Positions 17,913-27,550 are shown, counted from the first letter of the stretch. The stretch: DNA of 64,000 bases from Collinsella tanakaei (GCF_016902615.1 NZ_JACJMB010000001.1:62001-126000); one strand, 5' to 3'. Numbers and translations: made by a program. The notes: a model not told the origin generated them from the letters alone.

Positions 17913-19052
17913 TCACCGCCTACCCGCACTGCCTTCGCGCCTGGCGCGCGAGCGCGCGCTCGCCAGCGAGAAAAGCACCAGGCCCGCGACGGCGATCAGC
18001 ACCGCGAGCACCACGGCAACGGGCACGCCGGCGAACTCGAGCGCACCCGAGAGCTCGACCACGAAAAACGAGCAGAAGTTGATGGCGAGATGCAGGATCA
18101 TCGACCATGCGAGGCTGCCCGTGCGCCATACGACCCAGCCGAACAGCATGCCGAGCAGAAACGTATACGTGCCCTGCACGATATTCAGGTGCAGCACGCC
18201 GAACAGCAGGGCCTGCAGGGCGTTTGCGATCCAAAAACGCGCCGGAGGCACCGCGGGCACCGGGCGCGGGGTCTCGCCCGTCTCTCGGCACCACTTCGCA
18301 TCGCGCCAGCGGGCGGCACACGCGGGGCAGACCGCGCGCAGCACGCACTCGAAGATGACGCCGCGGCACGCAAGCTCCTCGGTGACGGGAGCGCCGATGG
18401 CCGTGACCAGAAGTGACAAGACGGTCAGGTCGCTCAACACCGGATCGTCTATGATCTCAATGTACTCCGTCTGGAGGTCGGGCGCGAGCGGCAGCAGAAA
18501 CGTCAACACGTAGCTCAAGATCAGCTGCAGACCCACCCCCATGAGCGCAATTGCCACGAGGCGCGCCGCTATCGAGACCGCTGTCGGACGTCCAGCGGGA
18601 TGCCGCAAGGCGATCAGCGAGCTTGCGCGCAGATGGCGCCACCATGGCAGAAAGACCGCAAGGCAGCCCATCTGGCTCACGAGCATGATCGGCCCTATAT
18701 AGGTGCCGATAAGCTCATCGGACGAGAAGCTTTGATTGACCGCAAGGGAGAAGACCACGACGACAACCGAGCTCACCAGCGTGAAGAGCAGCTGGGTCGC
18801 CAGCACGGCGGCAAAGGCGCCGAACGCGGCGAGCAGCCACATCACGGCGTTGAGCGTCCGCGAACGGGGCGCATCGGATGGTCTGGGCGGCAGTACCCGC
18901 GGTCCCGCGGCACCTTGAGCAACTGCGAGCGCATCGAACGCGCGCGGCGCAGAAGCCTCCACAGGAGCGAAATGGGCCCCGCGGGGACGGTCGCCAGAAA
19001 GCGGCGCCGGAGCGCCGAGATCTTGCCTATCGAAACGAGCATCGCCCATCAT
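17913..19052 (-). CDS. CPBP-family intramembrane glutamic endopeptidase
   Basis: Multi-pass membrane protease of the CAAX/Abi (CPBP) family, 379 aa. The three conserved motifs are present: EELACRG (EExxxRG), FGVLHLN (FxxxH) and HLAINF (HxxxN). Between the first two lies an unusual insertion of about 45 residues containing CPACAAR and a proline-rich loop, which may be a small zinc-binding or soluble loop. A soluble N-terminus of about 65 residues precedes the first membrane segment. Start ATG 19052 (19049 is equally possible) follows GAGGTGAT. Target unknown; the family includes bacteriocin self-immunity and sortase-like maturation factors. Confidence 0.85.
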   Translation of the reverse strand: MMGDARFDRQDLGAPAPLSGDRPRGAHFAPVEASAPRAFDALAVAQGAAGPRVLPPRPSDAPRSRTLNAVMWLLAAFGAFAAVLATQLLFTLVSSVVVVVFSLAVNQSFSSDELIGTYIGPIMLVSQMGCLAVFLPWWRHLRASSLIALRHPAGRPTAVSIAARLVAIALMGVGLQLILSYVLTFLLPLAPDLQTEYIEIIDDPVLSDLTVLSLLVTAIGAPVTEELACRGVIFECVLRAVCPACAARWRDAKWCRETGETPRPVPAVPPARFWIANALQALLFGVLHLNIVQGTYTFLLGMLFGWVVWRTGSLAWSMILHLAINFCSFFVVELSGALEFAGVPVAVVLAVLIAVAGLVLFSLASARSRARREGSAGRR

Positions 19053-19136
19053 GTATCACCTCTGAGACAGTATCCCCGCGATGCAAATGCTCCATACGCA
19101 GGCGAGTCGACGGCCGCGCTCCACGATACCGTCAAC

Positions 19137-19163
19137 AAAAAAGGGGCCACGCTCCGTGGCCCC
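19137..19163 (-). terminator. Rho-independent terminator of the DEAD-box gene
   Basis: Perfect 9-bp stem GGGGCCACG / CGTGGCCCC with a 3-nt loop, followed on the minus strand by T6. It starts 13 bp past the helicase stop. Confidence 0.88.
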
Positions 19164-19175
19164 TTCATCTCGGTG

Positions 19176-21005
19176 CTATCGCTGCCCGCCGCGGTCGCCG
19201 GGACGGCGACCCGAACGGTTGCGATTCTGCTGGCCGTAGCCGCCGCGGTTGTCTCGACCGCCGCGCGTGCCTCCCTGTCGGCGCCGCGAGGGCTCCTCGT
19301 CATAGTTGCGCCAGTCGTTGCTGCGGCCCGAACGGGACGCCGAGCCGTGCGATGCGCCCGCATGGCTGCCGCGACCGCCGTTTCGTCCGCCATGCGACGT
19401 GCGCTTCGAGCGATCGGCATCGCGATCGGCGCTGCGATCGCGGCGCTCCGGGCGCTCGGATGCGCCCTCACCGAAGCGCTCGGCACGACGGGCGGCGCGA
19501 TTGCCGCGCGGCGTCTCGTCGCGCTCGGGGCGCGGGGCGGCCACCGCGTCATCGGCATGCACGCGAACGCGTCCGGGACGCTTGCGCGAAGAGGGACGCG
19601 AGGCGCCCTCCCCCGCCTCCGCACGGGCGACATCGCGGGCGGCACGGCGCTCGATATCACGCTGGCGCGGGGCGCGACGGCGCTCGCGGGCGGGGCGCTC
19701 GCGGCGCTCGGAAGCCTTCTTCGCGCGGGCGCGACGGCGCTTCTTCTCCTTCTTGCCGGCAGGATGCTTGGCGGGCACGCGATCGGGGTCGACAGCCGGC
19801 GGGTTCTCGCCCACGCTGATGTCGTCCGCGTCGTAGAGCTCGGCCGTCTTGCCCATCAGGGCCTCGATGTCGTAGAACTCCGCGACGTCCTCGCGCGTGA
19901 CGAACGTGAGCGACCAGCCCTCCTCGCCGGCGCGGCCGGTACGGCCGATGCGGTGGATGTAGTCGGTCGGCTCCTCCGGCACATCGAAGTTCACGACGTA
20001 GCGGACGTCGGTGATGTCGATGCCGCGGGCGAGCACGTCGGTCGCCACGAGCACCTGTACCTTGCCCTCGCGGAAATCACGCAGCGCGCGCTCGCGCTGG
20101 GCCTGGCTTCGGTCGCCGTGGATCGCCGCGCAGGTGATGCCCGCACGGGAGAGCCTGCGCGCACAGGTGTCGGCACGGCGCTTCGTGCGCACGAACACGA
20201 TGGCGCGCTCGGGCCCCTCTTTCTTGAGGACGGCGGTCAGCGCTCCGTTCTTCGCATCGTTCGAGACGGGCAGCACATACTGCTCGACCGTATCGGCCGT
20301 CGAGGTCACCGGGGCGATCTCGACGCGCGCGGGGTCGCGCACCAGATCGGTGATGGACCCGACGCGGCTCTCGTCGAGCGTCGCTGAGAACAGCAGCGTC
20401 TGGCGCTCGGTGCGGCACTCGTCGACGATGCGGCGCACCTGGGGCAAAAAGCCCATGTCGAGCATGCGGTCCGCCTCGTCGAGCACGAGCACGGAGACCT
20501 CGTCGAGGCGCGCCGAGCCCTGTTCGATAAGGTCGACCAGACGTCCCGGCGTGGCGACGAGGATGTCGCAACCGCGGGCGAGGGCCTGCTTCTGCGGCAC
20601 GTAGCCCACGCCGCCCACGACCGTGACGGCGACATGGCGCGTGCGTGCGGCGATGGCGTGGCAGACCTCCTCGATCTGCTGCGCGAGCTCGCGCGTCGGG
20701 GTGATGACGAGCATGAGGGGTCCGCGGCCCTTGGCGGCGTTGGCGCGACGGCGTCCGCGCGCGCCCTTCTTCGCCGGGGGCGCCACATGGGGCAGACGGT
20801 CCATGGTCGGCAGCAGGAAGGCCGCCGTCTTACCCGTGCCCGTCTGGGCGGCGGCGAGCAGGTCGCGGCCGGCGAGCACCTCCGGGATGGATGCCGCCTG
20901 GACGGGCGTGGGCATCTCGTAGCCCATGTCGGTCACGGCAGCGAGCACGGTCTCGGAAAGCCCGAGGTCGGCAAACGCCGGAGAGTTCTGTTCAGTTGTA
21001 GGCAT
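19176..21005 (-). CDS. DEAD-box ATP-dependent RNA helicase
   Basis: RNA helicase of 609 aa that unwinds short duplexes in ribosome assembly or mRNA decay. Core motifs are all present: the Q-motif region, AQTGTGKT, PTRELAQQ, VLDEADRML, FSAT and HRIGRTGR. After about residue 370 the protein turns into a long basic tail, first K/R-rich, then RGG-like (GGTRGGRDNRGGYG), as in DeaD/CshA/RhlE homologues. The start is uncertain. I prefer ATG 21005 over 21020 because a perfect hairpin (21025-21042) would mask a ribosome site for the latter. Such genes are often cold-induced. Confidence 0.92.
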   Translation of the reverse strand: MPTTEQNSPAFADLGLSETVLAAVTDMGYEMPTPVQAASIPEVLAGRDLLAAAQTGTGKTAAFLLPTMDRLPHVAPPAKKGARGRRRANAAKGRGPLMLVITPTRELAQQIEEVCHAIAARTRHVAVTVVGGVGYVPQKQALARGCDILVATPGRLVDLIEQGSARLDEVSVLVLDEADRMLDMGFLPQVRRIVDECRTERQTLLFSATLDESRVGSITDLVRDPARVEIAPVTSTADTVEQYVLPVSNDAKNGALTAVLKKEGPERAIVFVRTKRRADTCARRLSRAGITCAAIHGDRSQAQRERALRDFREGKVQVLVATDVLARGIDITDVRYVVNFDVPEEPTDYIHRIGRTGRAGEEGWSLTFVTREDVAEFYDIEALMGKTAELYDADDISVGENPPAVDPDRVPAKHPAGKKEKKRRRARAKKASERRERPARERRRAPRQRDIERRAARDVARAEAGEGASRPSSRKRPGRVRVHADDAVAAPRPERDETPRGNRAARRAERFGEGASERPERRDRSADRDADRSKRTSHGGRNGGRGSHAGASHGSASRSGRSNDWRNYDEEPSRRRQGGTRGGRDNRGGYGQQNRNRSGRRPGDRGGQR

Positions 21006-21328
21006 AAATGCACAGTCCATTCTGCACGGCGCGATCGCCGTGAAACATCAAAACGTGTAAACGCATGCAGCGGTTCGCGCCGATGCCGTGCAACGCCCGA
21101 TACAGGCCGTCACCCGCTATCTGATATGCGCGATGGAGCAGGATCCGCTGAACGAAAGTATACGAACTGTGCAGATAAACCCTGTGGGAAAGCGATGGAA
21201 ACACCCGAACACCACGAATAACGAGGACAGACCCGCTGCGGGCATACGCAACATGCGGCCGGCAGCCTAAGCCGCCGACCGCTCGCCTCGCATCCTTCTG
21301 GAATAGGGACGCTGCCCCTTCCGACCAC
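21006..21328. other. Gap between the DEAD-box gene and the nucleotidase gene
   Basis: 323 bp without a gene. A perfect 7-bp hairpin CACGGCG-CGAT-CGCCGTG at 21025-21042 lies directly in front of the helicase start and may act in its leader. The rest holds no convincing terminator for the unlinked nucleotidase gene upstream, and no ORF I can support. Confidence 0.5.
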
Positions 21329-23329
21329 CTACGCGCGCCTGCGGCGCACGCGCAGCACGATGCCGCCGGCGACGCAGAGGGCGCCCAGGCCGCCGGCCAT
21401 CGCGACGCCCACGAACCCCGCGTCGCCCGTCTGGGGCAGACTGCCCGCGCCGGACGCTTCGCGCTCAGGCAGCACCGTCGGCTCGTCCGCCTGCGTGGTG
21501 CCGGGCGCTGTCGCGGCGGACGCCAACCCCTCACCCGGCGCGGGTTCCGGATCGAGGTCGGGTGCGGGTTTCAGGTCGGGGTCCGGTGCGGGTGCGGGTT
21601 CCGGCGCTACTCCACCCTCCCCCGTCGTGAGCACGATACGCCCCGATCCCGCGGGGTCCGCGTAGGCGTCCGAAACCACGCCGGAAAGGTCATCGGCAAG
21701 GTAGGCCATCAGACCCTGGACGTCGGTCATCGCGTTTGCGAGCAGCACCGGGCAGTCTTTGAACATCGTCATGCCGTCGCCGCCCTCGAGCAGCAGATAC
21801 CCGTGGCTTGCGAGCGTGTAGGTCCGCGCGGGATCGATCGGCTCGCCACCGACGTGCACGTCATGCACGCGCCGCTCGCCCGCCACGCGCACGAAGGCGC
21901 CGTGGTCGTCGGTCTCCACCGACGAGGGAATATCGGTGCGCACCGCATACGTCAGACCAGACACCTGCAGAAAGCCGCCGCTCGCCTCCGGATACTTGGA
22001 GACGCCCATCTCGAGCGCATCCAGAATCTCTTGACCGGTCGCCTCGACCATGCTGAGCTCGTTGCCGAACGGCTGCACGCCGTACAGGTCGCTATTGGTG
22101 ATCGGGCCGGCCTGGATCGACGAGCGCACACCGCCCCCGTTGACGATCGCGATCTGGGCGCCGGTTGCAGCACGGTACGCATCGGCGACGAAATCGCCCA
22201 TGTTGGTCTCGCCCAGGCGCACATACAGGCCCGTCTGCGCGTCCTCGCTCACCAGGCCGACGGTGCTTTCGCCCACGACACGGTCGAGCTCGTCGGCAAG
22301 CTCGGCGTCGACGGCGTCGACCTCGGCCTGCACGTCGGGGGCGGTCCGGGTGAAGTCGGCAGCGGTCACGAGCTCGAAGCTCATGACGATGCCGTCCGCG
22401 TCGTCGGGGTCGACGGTGAGCTCGCCCACCGCGGCGAGCTTGGTGCCCGTCTGGGCGAGCGGAACCTGCTCGCCGTCCCTGTTCGCGACGCTCGTCACGT
22501 AGGCCTCGTGCGAATGGCCGTCGATGCAGGCGTCGATGCCGGTCGTGTGGGCGATCACCGCATCGCTCGTCCACCGGTCGGTGATGCCGGAGCGCCCCAG
22601 ATGCCCCACGGCGACCACATAGTCCGCCCCGGCGGCACGAGCCGCATCCACCGCGGCCTGCACCCGCGCATAGAGTGCCTCGCCCGTCGGGTCCTCGGAA
22701 AAGCCGTAGAGATAGGTCCCCGCATCGTCGGTGAACGAGGCCGGCGAAGACTTGCTCAGCGTCTCGGGCGTGGTGATGCCCACGTAGGCCACCTTGAGCA
22801 CGCCGTCGGCATCCCCCGCCGCCGGAGCGGCCCCATAGGTCTCGATGGTATAGGGTGAAAACACCGTCTCGCCTGAAGCGAGGCTTACGAAGTTGCAGGA
22901 CACATAGGTGGCGTCGGACCGCTCGACGAGCCCGAGCAGGCGCTGCATGCCGTAGTCGAACTCATGGTTGCCGGGCACGGCGACATCGTAGCCCACCGCG
23001 TTCATGAGGCGGACGATGGCCTCGCCCTCCGTCAGTAGGCCGACCGGGCCGCCCTGGATGGCATCGCCCGCATCGACGACGGTCACGTTGGCGTCTCCGT
23101 AGGCCTCCTCGAGATCGTCGACGAAGGCGGCGACGCCCGCATAGCCGATCGTCTTGCCCGCATCGCCGTCGACCGCGCAGTGGATGTCGTTGGTGAACGC
23201 GACGGCGACCTCGTCGTCGATGCGCTCGGCGAACGCGTCGGCCGGTGCGACGAGGGCGAGTGCACAGGCTATGGCGACGGCCGCCGCGCGCACGGGTGCC
23301 ACATGGAGCACATCGCGAGCTTTTAGCAT
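21329..23329 (-). CDS. Cell-wall-anchored 5'-nucleotidase / metallophosphoesterase (LPXTG)
   Basis: Exported nucleotidase of 666 aa (UshA/YfkN class) that dephosphorylates extracellular nucleotides. After a signal peptide ending near residue 35 come the calcineurin-like metallophosphatase motifs: FTNDIHC, VDAGDAIQGG, GNHEFDYG, VGHLG and DGHSHE. A 5'-nucleotidase C-terminal domain follows (NGGGVRSSIQAG). A proline/acidic spacer near 565-600 leads to the sortase signal LPQTG at 631-635, a hydrophobic helix and an RRRR tail. Start ATG 23329 has a strong AAGGAGG site. Probable role: purine salvage, or altering adenosine signalling at the host surface (inference). Confidence 0.93.
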   Translation of the reverse strand: MLKARDVLHVAPVRAAAVAIACALALVAPADAFAERIDDEVAVAFTNDIHCAVDGDAGKTIGYAGVAAFVDDLEEAYGDANVTVVDAGDAIQGGPVGLLTEGEAIVRLMNAVGYDVAVPGNHEFDYGMQRLLGLVERSDATYVSCNFVSLASGETVFSPYTIETYGAAPAAGDADGVLKVAYVGITTPETLSKSSPASFTDDAGTYLYGFSEDPTGEALYARVQAAVDAARAAGADYVVAVGHLGRSGITDRWTSDAVIAHTTGIDACIDGHSHEAYVTSVANRDGEQVPLAQTGTKLAAVGELTVDPDDADGIVMSFELVTAADFTRTAPDVQAEVDAVDAELADELDRVVGESTVGLVSEDAQTGLYVRLGETNMGDFVADAYRAATGAQIAIVNGGGVRSSIQAGPITNSDLYGVQPFGNELSMVEATGQEILDALEMGVSKYPEASGGFLQVSGLTYAVRTDIPSSVETDDHGAFVRVAGERRVHDVHVGGEPIDPARTYTLASHGYLLLEGGDGMTMFKDCPVLLANAMTDVQGLMAYLADDLSGVVSDAYADPAGSGRIVLTTGEGGVAPEPAPAPDPDLKPAPDLDPEPAPGEGLASAATAPGTTQADEPTVLPEREASGAGSLPQTGDAGFVGVAMAGGLGALCVAGGIVLRVRRRRA

Positions 23330-23484
23330 AAGAACCTCCTTGGAGCAGACGCTCCACATTATACGGGCACGACACCTCCACGGGGCCGCCGTGCACATGA
23401 GCGCCCCCGTGAGCGAACGAATGCAGGGGACGCGGGCAGCATGAACGCGCAGTGACGTCTCACATATTGCCTGAAAAGGACTAG

Positions 23485-23501
23485 ACACCCCCGGGGGGTA
23501 T
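23485..23501. promoter_or_regulatory. CsoR-type operator 1
   Basis: Palindromic ACACCCCCGGGGGGTAT, resembling the C/G-run operators bound by copper-sensing CsoR. It lies 75 bp before copA. Confidence 0.75.
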
Positions 23502-23521
23502 AGGTACGATGGGCATAATCA

Positions 23522-23538
23522 ATACCCCCAGGGGGTGT
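23522..23538. promoter_or_regulatory. CsoR-type operator 2
   Basis: Palindromic ATACCCCCAGGGGGTGT, 37 bp from the start of operator 1 and 38 bp before copA. The intervening DNA (TATAGGTACGATGGGCATAATC) carries likely -10 material, so the two boxes bracket the promoter. Confidence 0.8.
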
Positions 23539-23575
23539 TCGCACACCCGTTGGGATCTACACGAAAGGAGCCACC

Positions 23576-25909
23576 ATGGCTCACGAGAAATTCGACGTCG
23601 GAGGCATGACCTGCGCCGCGTGCCAGGCGCACGTGGACAAGGCGGTCTGCAGCCTCGCCGGCGTCAAGGACGTTTCGGTCAACTTGCTCTCCGGCTCGAT
23701 GACCGTCGATTTCGACGAGAACCAGGTCTCGCCCGATGACATCTGCACCGCCGTCGACCGCGCCGGCTACTCGGCCACCCCCGTCGACACCGGCACCGTC
23801 GCGCAGGCGGGCGCGGCAGCGGGCCCGGGCGCGGCGCATCACGAGAGCCCGACCAAGAAGCTCGAGGCGGCCGCGGCATCCATGAAGACGCGTCTCATCG
23901 TCTCCATCGTCTTCCTCATCCCGCTGTTCTACATCGGGATGGGCCACATGCTCGGCTGGCCGCTGCCCGCTGTGTTCACCGACCACATCCACGCGATGAC
24001 GCTCGCGCTCACCGAGCTCATGCTGCTTCTGCCCATCCTGTGCATGAACCGCGCGTACTTCATCAACGGGTTCAAGTCGCTCGCCCACCGGGCACCCACC
24101 ATGGACGCGCTCATCGCCATCGGCGCCACCGCGAGCGTCGCCTGGTCCATCTACGCCATGTTCGTCATGGCCGACCAGCTTGCCTACGGCGACGTCCACG
24201 GCGCCGCCGCCACCGCCATGGACAACCTCTACCTCGAGAGCGCCGGCACGATCCTCACGCTCGTGACCGTGGGCAAGTACCTCGAGACGCGCTCGAAGTC
24301 GAAGACCGGCTCTGCTATCGAGGCGCTCATCGACCTCGCGCCCAAGACGGCCACGCTCGTCGCCGCCGACGGCACTGAGACCACCGTCGACGTCGACGCG
24401 ATCCCGGTTGGCGCCACCGTGCGCGTACGCCCCGGCGAGTCGATCCCCGTCGACGGCATCGTGCTCGAGGGCACCTCGGCCATCGACGAGAGCGCGCTCA
24501 CCGGCGAGTCGATCCCGCAGGAGAAGAACCCGGGCGACACCGTGCACGCCGCCACCATCAACCGCACCGGCGCCTTCACGTTCCGCGCCACGCGCGTGGG
24601 CGCTGACACGAGCCTGGCCAAGATCATCCAGCTCGTCGAGGACGCGAACGCCACGAAGGCCCCCATCGCCCGCCTCGCCGACAAGGTCGCCGGCGTCTTC
24701 GTGCCCGTCGTGCTCGTCATCGCGCTCGTAACCTTCATCATCTGGATGGTGCTCACGCAAAACATCAACGAGGCGCTCACCGCCGGCGTGGCCGTCGTGG
24801 TCATCAGCTGCCCGTGCGCCCTCGGCCTCGCCACGCCGGTCGCCATCATGGTGGGCACGGGCAAGGGCGCCGAGATGGGCGTGCTGTTCAAGAGCGCCGA
24901 GGCACTCGAGACCCTCCACACCGTCGACACCGTCGTGCTCGACAAGACCGGCACCGTGACGCAGGGCCGCCCCGCCGTGACCGACATCCTGCCCGCGCGG
25001 CGCGCCGACGGTTCGGCGATGAGCGAAAAGCAGCTGCTGAAGCTCGCGGCGGCGCTCGAGAAGTCGAGCGAGCACCCGCTGGCGGAGGCCATCATGGCCG
25101 AGGCGGACGCCCGCGGCATCGTCGCGCGCCCCGTCGCCGACTTCGCCGCCGTGCCGGGGCGCGGCGTGACCGCGCGCGAAGGGCAGAGCCCCATCGCCGC
25201 CGGCAACGCCCAGCTCATGGCCGAGCTTGGCATCGAGGTCGACCGGCAGCAGCTTGAGGCCTTCGCCCGCGCGGGCAAGACGCCGCTGTTCTTTGCGAAA
25301 AACAGCGAGCTCGTGGGCACCATCGCCGTGGCAGACGAGGTCAAGCCCACGAGCCGCGCCGCCATCGAGGCGCTTGGGTGCCTGGGCGTGCGCGCCGTCA
25401 TGCTCACCGGCGACAACCGCCTGACCGCCCGCGCGATCGCGCGCACCGTCGGGCTGGCCGACGACGCCGTGATCGCCGACGTGATGCCCGCCGACAAGGA
25501 GCGCTGCGTGCGCGAGCTGCAGGAGCACGGGCACACCGTGGCCATGGTGGGCGACGGTATCAACGACTCCCCCGCCCTGGCCCGCGCTGACGTGGGGCTT
25601 GCCATCGGCGCCGGCGCGGACGTGGCCAAGGAGGGCGCAGACGTGGTGCTCATGCACAGCGACCTGCTCGACGTGGCGCGCGCCATCGAGCTTTCGCGCG
25701 CGGTGATCCGCAACATCAAGCAGGACCTGTTCTGGGCGTTGTTCTACAACAGCCTGGGCATCCCGCTTGCCGCCGGCGTGCTCTACCCCGTGCTGGGCTG
25801 GCAGCTGTCGCCCATGTTCGGCGCCGCCGCCATGAGCCTGTCGAGCGTCTGCGTGGTGACAAACGCCCTGCGCCTGCGCACCTTCCGCCCCAAATCCGTG
25901 GGAGAATAG
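23576..25909 (+). CDS. copA: Copper-exporting P1B-type ATPase
   Basis: Pumps Cu(I) out of the cell at the cost of ATP. The 777-aa protein has one N-terminal heavy-metal domain with C13-x2-C16 (GGMTCAAC), eight predicted membrane helices, the transport motif C412-P-C414 in [11 protein letters not shown], the phosphorylated Asp456 in DKTGTVT, a TGES-type loop (TGESIPQ) and the hinge [10 protein letters not shown]. Start ATG 23576 follows AAAGGAGCCACC. It leads a copper operon with copZ and csoR, separated from them by an unusual 362-bp repeat region. Two CsoR-type palindromes lie in its promoter. Confidence 0.95.
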   Translation: MAHEKFDVGGMTCAACQAHVDKAVCSLAGVKDVSVNLLSGSMTVDFDENQVSPDDICTAVDRAGYSATPVDTGTVAQAGAAAGPGAAHHESPTKKLEAAAASMKTRLIVSIVFLIPLFYIGMGHMLGWPLPAVFTDHIHAMTLALTELMLLLPILCMNRAYFINGFKSLAHRAPTMDALIAIGATASVAWSIYAMFVMADQLAYGDVHGAAATAMDNLYLESAGTILTLVTVGKYLETRSKSKTGSAIEALIDLAPKTATLVAADGTETTVDVDAIPVGATVRVRPGESIPVDGIVLEGTSAIDESALTGESIPQEKNPGDTVHAATINRTGAFTFRATRVGADTSLAKIIQLVEDANATKAPIARLADKVAGVFVPVVLVIALVTFIIWMVLTQNINEALTAGVAVVVISCPCALGLATPVAIMVGTGKGAEMGVLFKSAEALETLHTVDTVVLDKTGTVTQGRPAVTDILPARRADGSAMSEKQLLKLAAALEKSSEHPLAEAIMAEADARGIVARPVADFAAVPGRGVTAREGQSPIAAGNAQLMAELGIEVDRQQLEAFARAGKTPLFFAKNSELVGTIAVADEVKPTSRAAIEALGCLGVRAVMLTGDNRLTARAIARTVGLADDAVIADVMPADKERCVRELQEHGHTVAMVGDGINDSPALARADVGLAIGAGADVAKEGADVVLMHSDLLDVARAIELSRAVIRNIKQDLFWALFYNSLGIPLAAGVLYPVLGWQLSPMFGAAAMSLSSVCVVTNALRLRTFRPKSVGE

Positions 25910-25979
25910 GGAGGGGTCCGGCGGCAACCAGGACAACCGGGGTCAACGGGGCTGGCGTGGACTCTGCGGCAAGCCGTCC

Positions 25980-26251
25980 CATCGACCAAGGCGACCAGGC
26001 CCCGCCAGATGCCCGCGATTGACCGGGATGAGGAAGAGGCGACTCGTGCGCGATGACCGACGATCGAATAGCAAGATCGGGCATCCGATGCAACCGGGTC
26101 AACCAGGCCGGCCTGAGCCCCAAGATGGGGCGCCATCAGCAAGGGTAACCAGGCCTCTTCAGATGCCTGAGGTTGCCTTAAAAGAGGAGGGAGCACGCCT
26201 CGTGCGCGGCGACCGACGATTGAAAGGCAAGATCGGGCATCTGAAGAGGCC
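25980..26251. repeat. Two diverged tandem 156-bp units between copA and copZ
   Basis: Unit 1 begins near 25980 and unit 2 near 26134. Shared blocks are GCAAGATCGGGCAT (26071 and 26227, offset 156), CTCGTGCGCG followed by GACCGACGAT, and CCAGATGCC/TCAGATGCC. Unit 2 is closed by a perfect 16-bp inverted repeat, GGCCTCTTCAGATGCC at 26152 with its complement at 26236. They fill almost all of the 362-bp gap (25910-26271). No ORF of coding character is present. Confidence 0.75.
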
Positions 26252-26271
26252 GTTCAGAAAGGAGAAGAGCT

Positions 26272-26493
26272 ATGAAGTATTCGATCAAGACCGAGGGCCT
26301 GCACTGCGGCCACTGCGACGCGTCCGTGGAGAGCGCGCTCATGAACGTTCCCGGCGTGACCGACGCCGACGCCGACCACGAGGTCAACGTCGTCGAGGTC
26401 TCGTGCGACGACACCGTGACGACCGAGGCGCTCACCGCCGCCATCGAGGGCGCGGGCGAGAGCTTCAAGGTCGTCGAGATCCAGGCGGCGTAA
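26272..26493 (+). CDS. copZ: Copper chaperone, heavy-metal-associated domain
   Basis: Cytosolic Cu(I) carrier of 73 aa consisting of a single ferredoxin-like HMA domain. The metal site is C12-x2-C15 in GLHCGHCDASVE, where a His replaces the more usual Thr before the first Cys. Start ATG 26272 follows AGAAAGGAGAAGAGCT. It lies 5 bp ahead of csoR and presumably hands copper to CopA and CsoR. Confidence 0.92.
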   Translation: MKYSIKTEGLHCGHCDASVESALMNVPGVTDADADHEVNVVEVSCDDTVTTEALTAAIEGAGESFKVVEIQAA

Positions 26494-26498
26494 GCGCC

Positions 26499-26771
26499 AT
26501 GATGGCCGACCGCGCGCGCATCACGCGCCTGCTCAAAACCGCTCGCGGGCAGATCGACGGCATCTTGCGCATGGTGGAGGACGACCGCTACTGCGTCGAC
26601 ATCTCCACCCAGCTCATGGCCACCGAATCGCTGCTCGCGCGCATCAACGCCGACGTGCTCAAGGCGCACATGGAGGGCTGCGTGCGCACGGCCATGGAGA
26701 CCGGCGACGAGCAGGAAAAGGAAGACAAGCTCAAAGAGATCGAGGCCATCATCGACAAGCTGGCAAAATAG
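26499..26771 (+). CDS. csoR: Copper-sensing repressor CsoR
   Basis: All-helical DUF156 repressor of 90 aa that leaves DNA on binding Cu(I). The C-H-C copper triad is intact: Cys32 (RYCVDIS), His57 and Cys61 (KAHMEGCV). Family members sensing nickel or sulfide differ at these positions, so a copper sensor is strongly favoured. The start is ATG 26499 or 26502; both lie 5-8 bp after the copZ stop. It likely acts on the two palindromes upstream of copA and hence on its own expression. Confidence 0.93.
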   Translation: MMADRARITRLLKTARGQIDGILRMVEDDRYCVDISTQLMATESLLARINADVLKAHMEGCVRTAMETGDEQEKEDKLKEIEAIIDKLAK

Positions 26772-26815
26772 CGCATGCACGCATCCGCCCGCACCCGCCG
26801 GGCGCCGAGCCGAAG

Positions 26816-26868
26816 AGGCCCGAGGGCACGTTTGGGGCGCAAAACCCAACACCCTCGGGCCTTAACCT
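26816..26868 (+). terminator. Terminator of the copper operon
   Basis: Perfect 11-bp stem AGGCCCGAGGG / CCCTCGGGCCT. The 25-nt loop contains a further short TTGGG/CCCAA pairing. It is followed by TTAACCTTT, a weak T tract, 45 bp past csoR. Confidence 0.65.
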
Positions 26869-26971
26869 TTCACGAAACTTGTGCCCATGTGACAGAAGAG
26901 GCTGGCGTGGGCGAGAAAACGGGTAAACTAGTGCATGTTCGTTTGACTGCTATGAAACGAGGCTAGAGACA

Positions 26972-27418
26972 ATGCAGGATTTTATGAACGGTCGACGCGG
27001 CGTCGATGAATTGACCACCGCGCTCGGCGCCCTGAGCATGGTGCTCGCGCTCATCGGATCGATCTTCTCGCTCTCTCCTTTGGGCTGGATCGCCCTCATC
27101 ATCGTGGCGGTGGCCCTCAACCGCGTCTTCTCCACCAACATCGCGGCCCGCGAGCGTGAAAACGACAAGTTCCGCGAGCTCACCGCCAAGCTCCCGTTCG
27201 GCCAAGGCGGCGCGTCTCACGCGGGCTCCGGCTCCCGCGGCAGCGCCAGCGACTTCGACCGCAAGAAGCGCACCGCACAGAAGATGTGGGAGAACCGCAA
27301 GACCACGATGTACTTCAAGTGCAAGAACTGCGGCCAGATGCTCTCCGTTCCGCGCGGCAAGGGCCGCATCCGCGTCACCTGCCCGCGCTGCGGCACCAAG
27401 GTGGAGAAGAAGTCCTAG
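26972..27418 (+). CDS. Small membrane protein with C-terminal zinc ribbon
   Basis: Unrecognised protein of 148 aa. Two adjacent hydrophobic segments lie at about residues 15-50. A polar G/S linker follows, then a C-terminal zinc ribbon with C-x2-C (FKCKNCGQ) and C-x2-C (VTCPRCGTK), like transcription-factor or RNA-polymerase-type ribbons. The ribbon probably faces the cytosol, given the basic residues around it. Start ATG 26972. It is monocistronic, with its own terminator 35 bp downstream. Function unknown. Confidence 0.8.
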   Translation: MQDFMNGRRGVDELTTALGALSMVLALIGSIFSLSPLGWIALIIVAVALNRVFSTNIAARERENDKFRELTAKLPFGQGGASHAGSGSRGSASDFDRKKRTAQKMWENRKTTMYFKCKNCGQMLSVPRGKGRIRVTCPRCGTKVEKKS

Positions 27419-27453
27419 CCTATCGGGTCCTCATTTTGCCATCGGCTTTTGCA

Positions 27454-27485
27454 ACCGCCCCGGATGCGATTCGGGGCGGTTTTTT
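27454..27485 (+). terminator. Rho-independent terminator of the zinc-ribbon gene
   Basis: Nine-bp stem ACCGCCCCG / CGGGGCGGT with a 9-nt loop, followed by T6. Confidence 0.9.
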
Positions 27486-27550
27486 CTATGCTGCGGCACA
27501 CGGGCGGTATTCGGGAGACGCGGCTTCCGGCGCGTAATCCCCGTCTTCCA

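Noticed and set aside
23519-25936. 805-aa minus-strand frame opposite copA
   Set aside because: Antisense shadow of a clear P-type ATPase; no motifs and biased composition.
25910-26271. Possible CRISPR array between copA and copZ
   Set aside because: Only two long diverged units, no short identical repeats with unique spacers and no cas genes.
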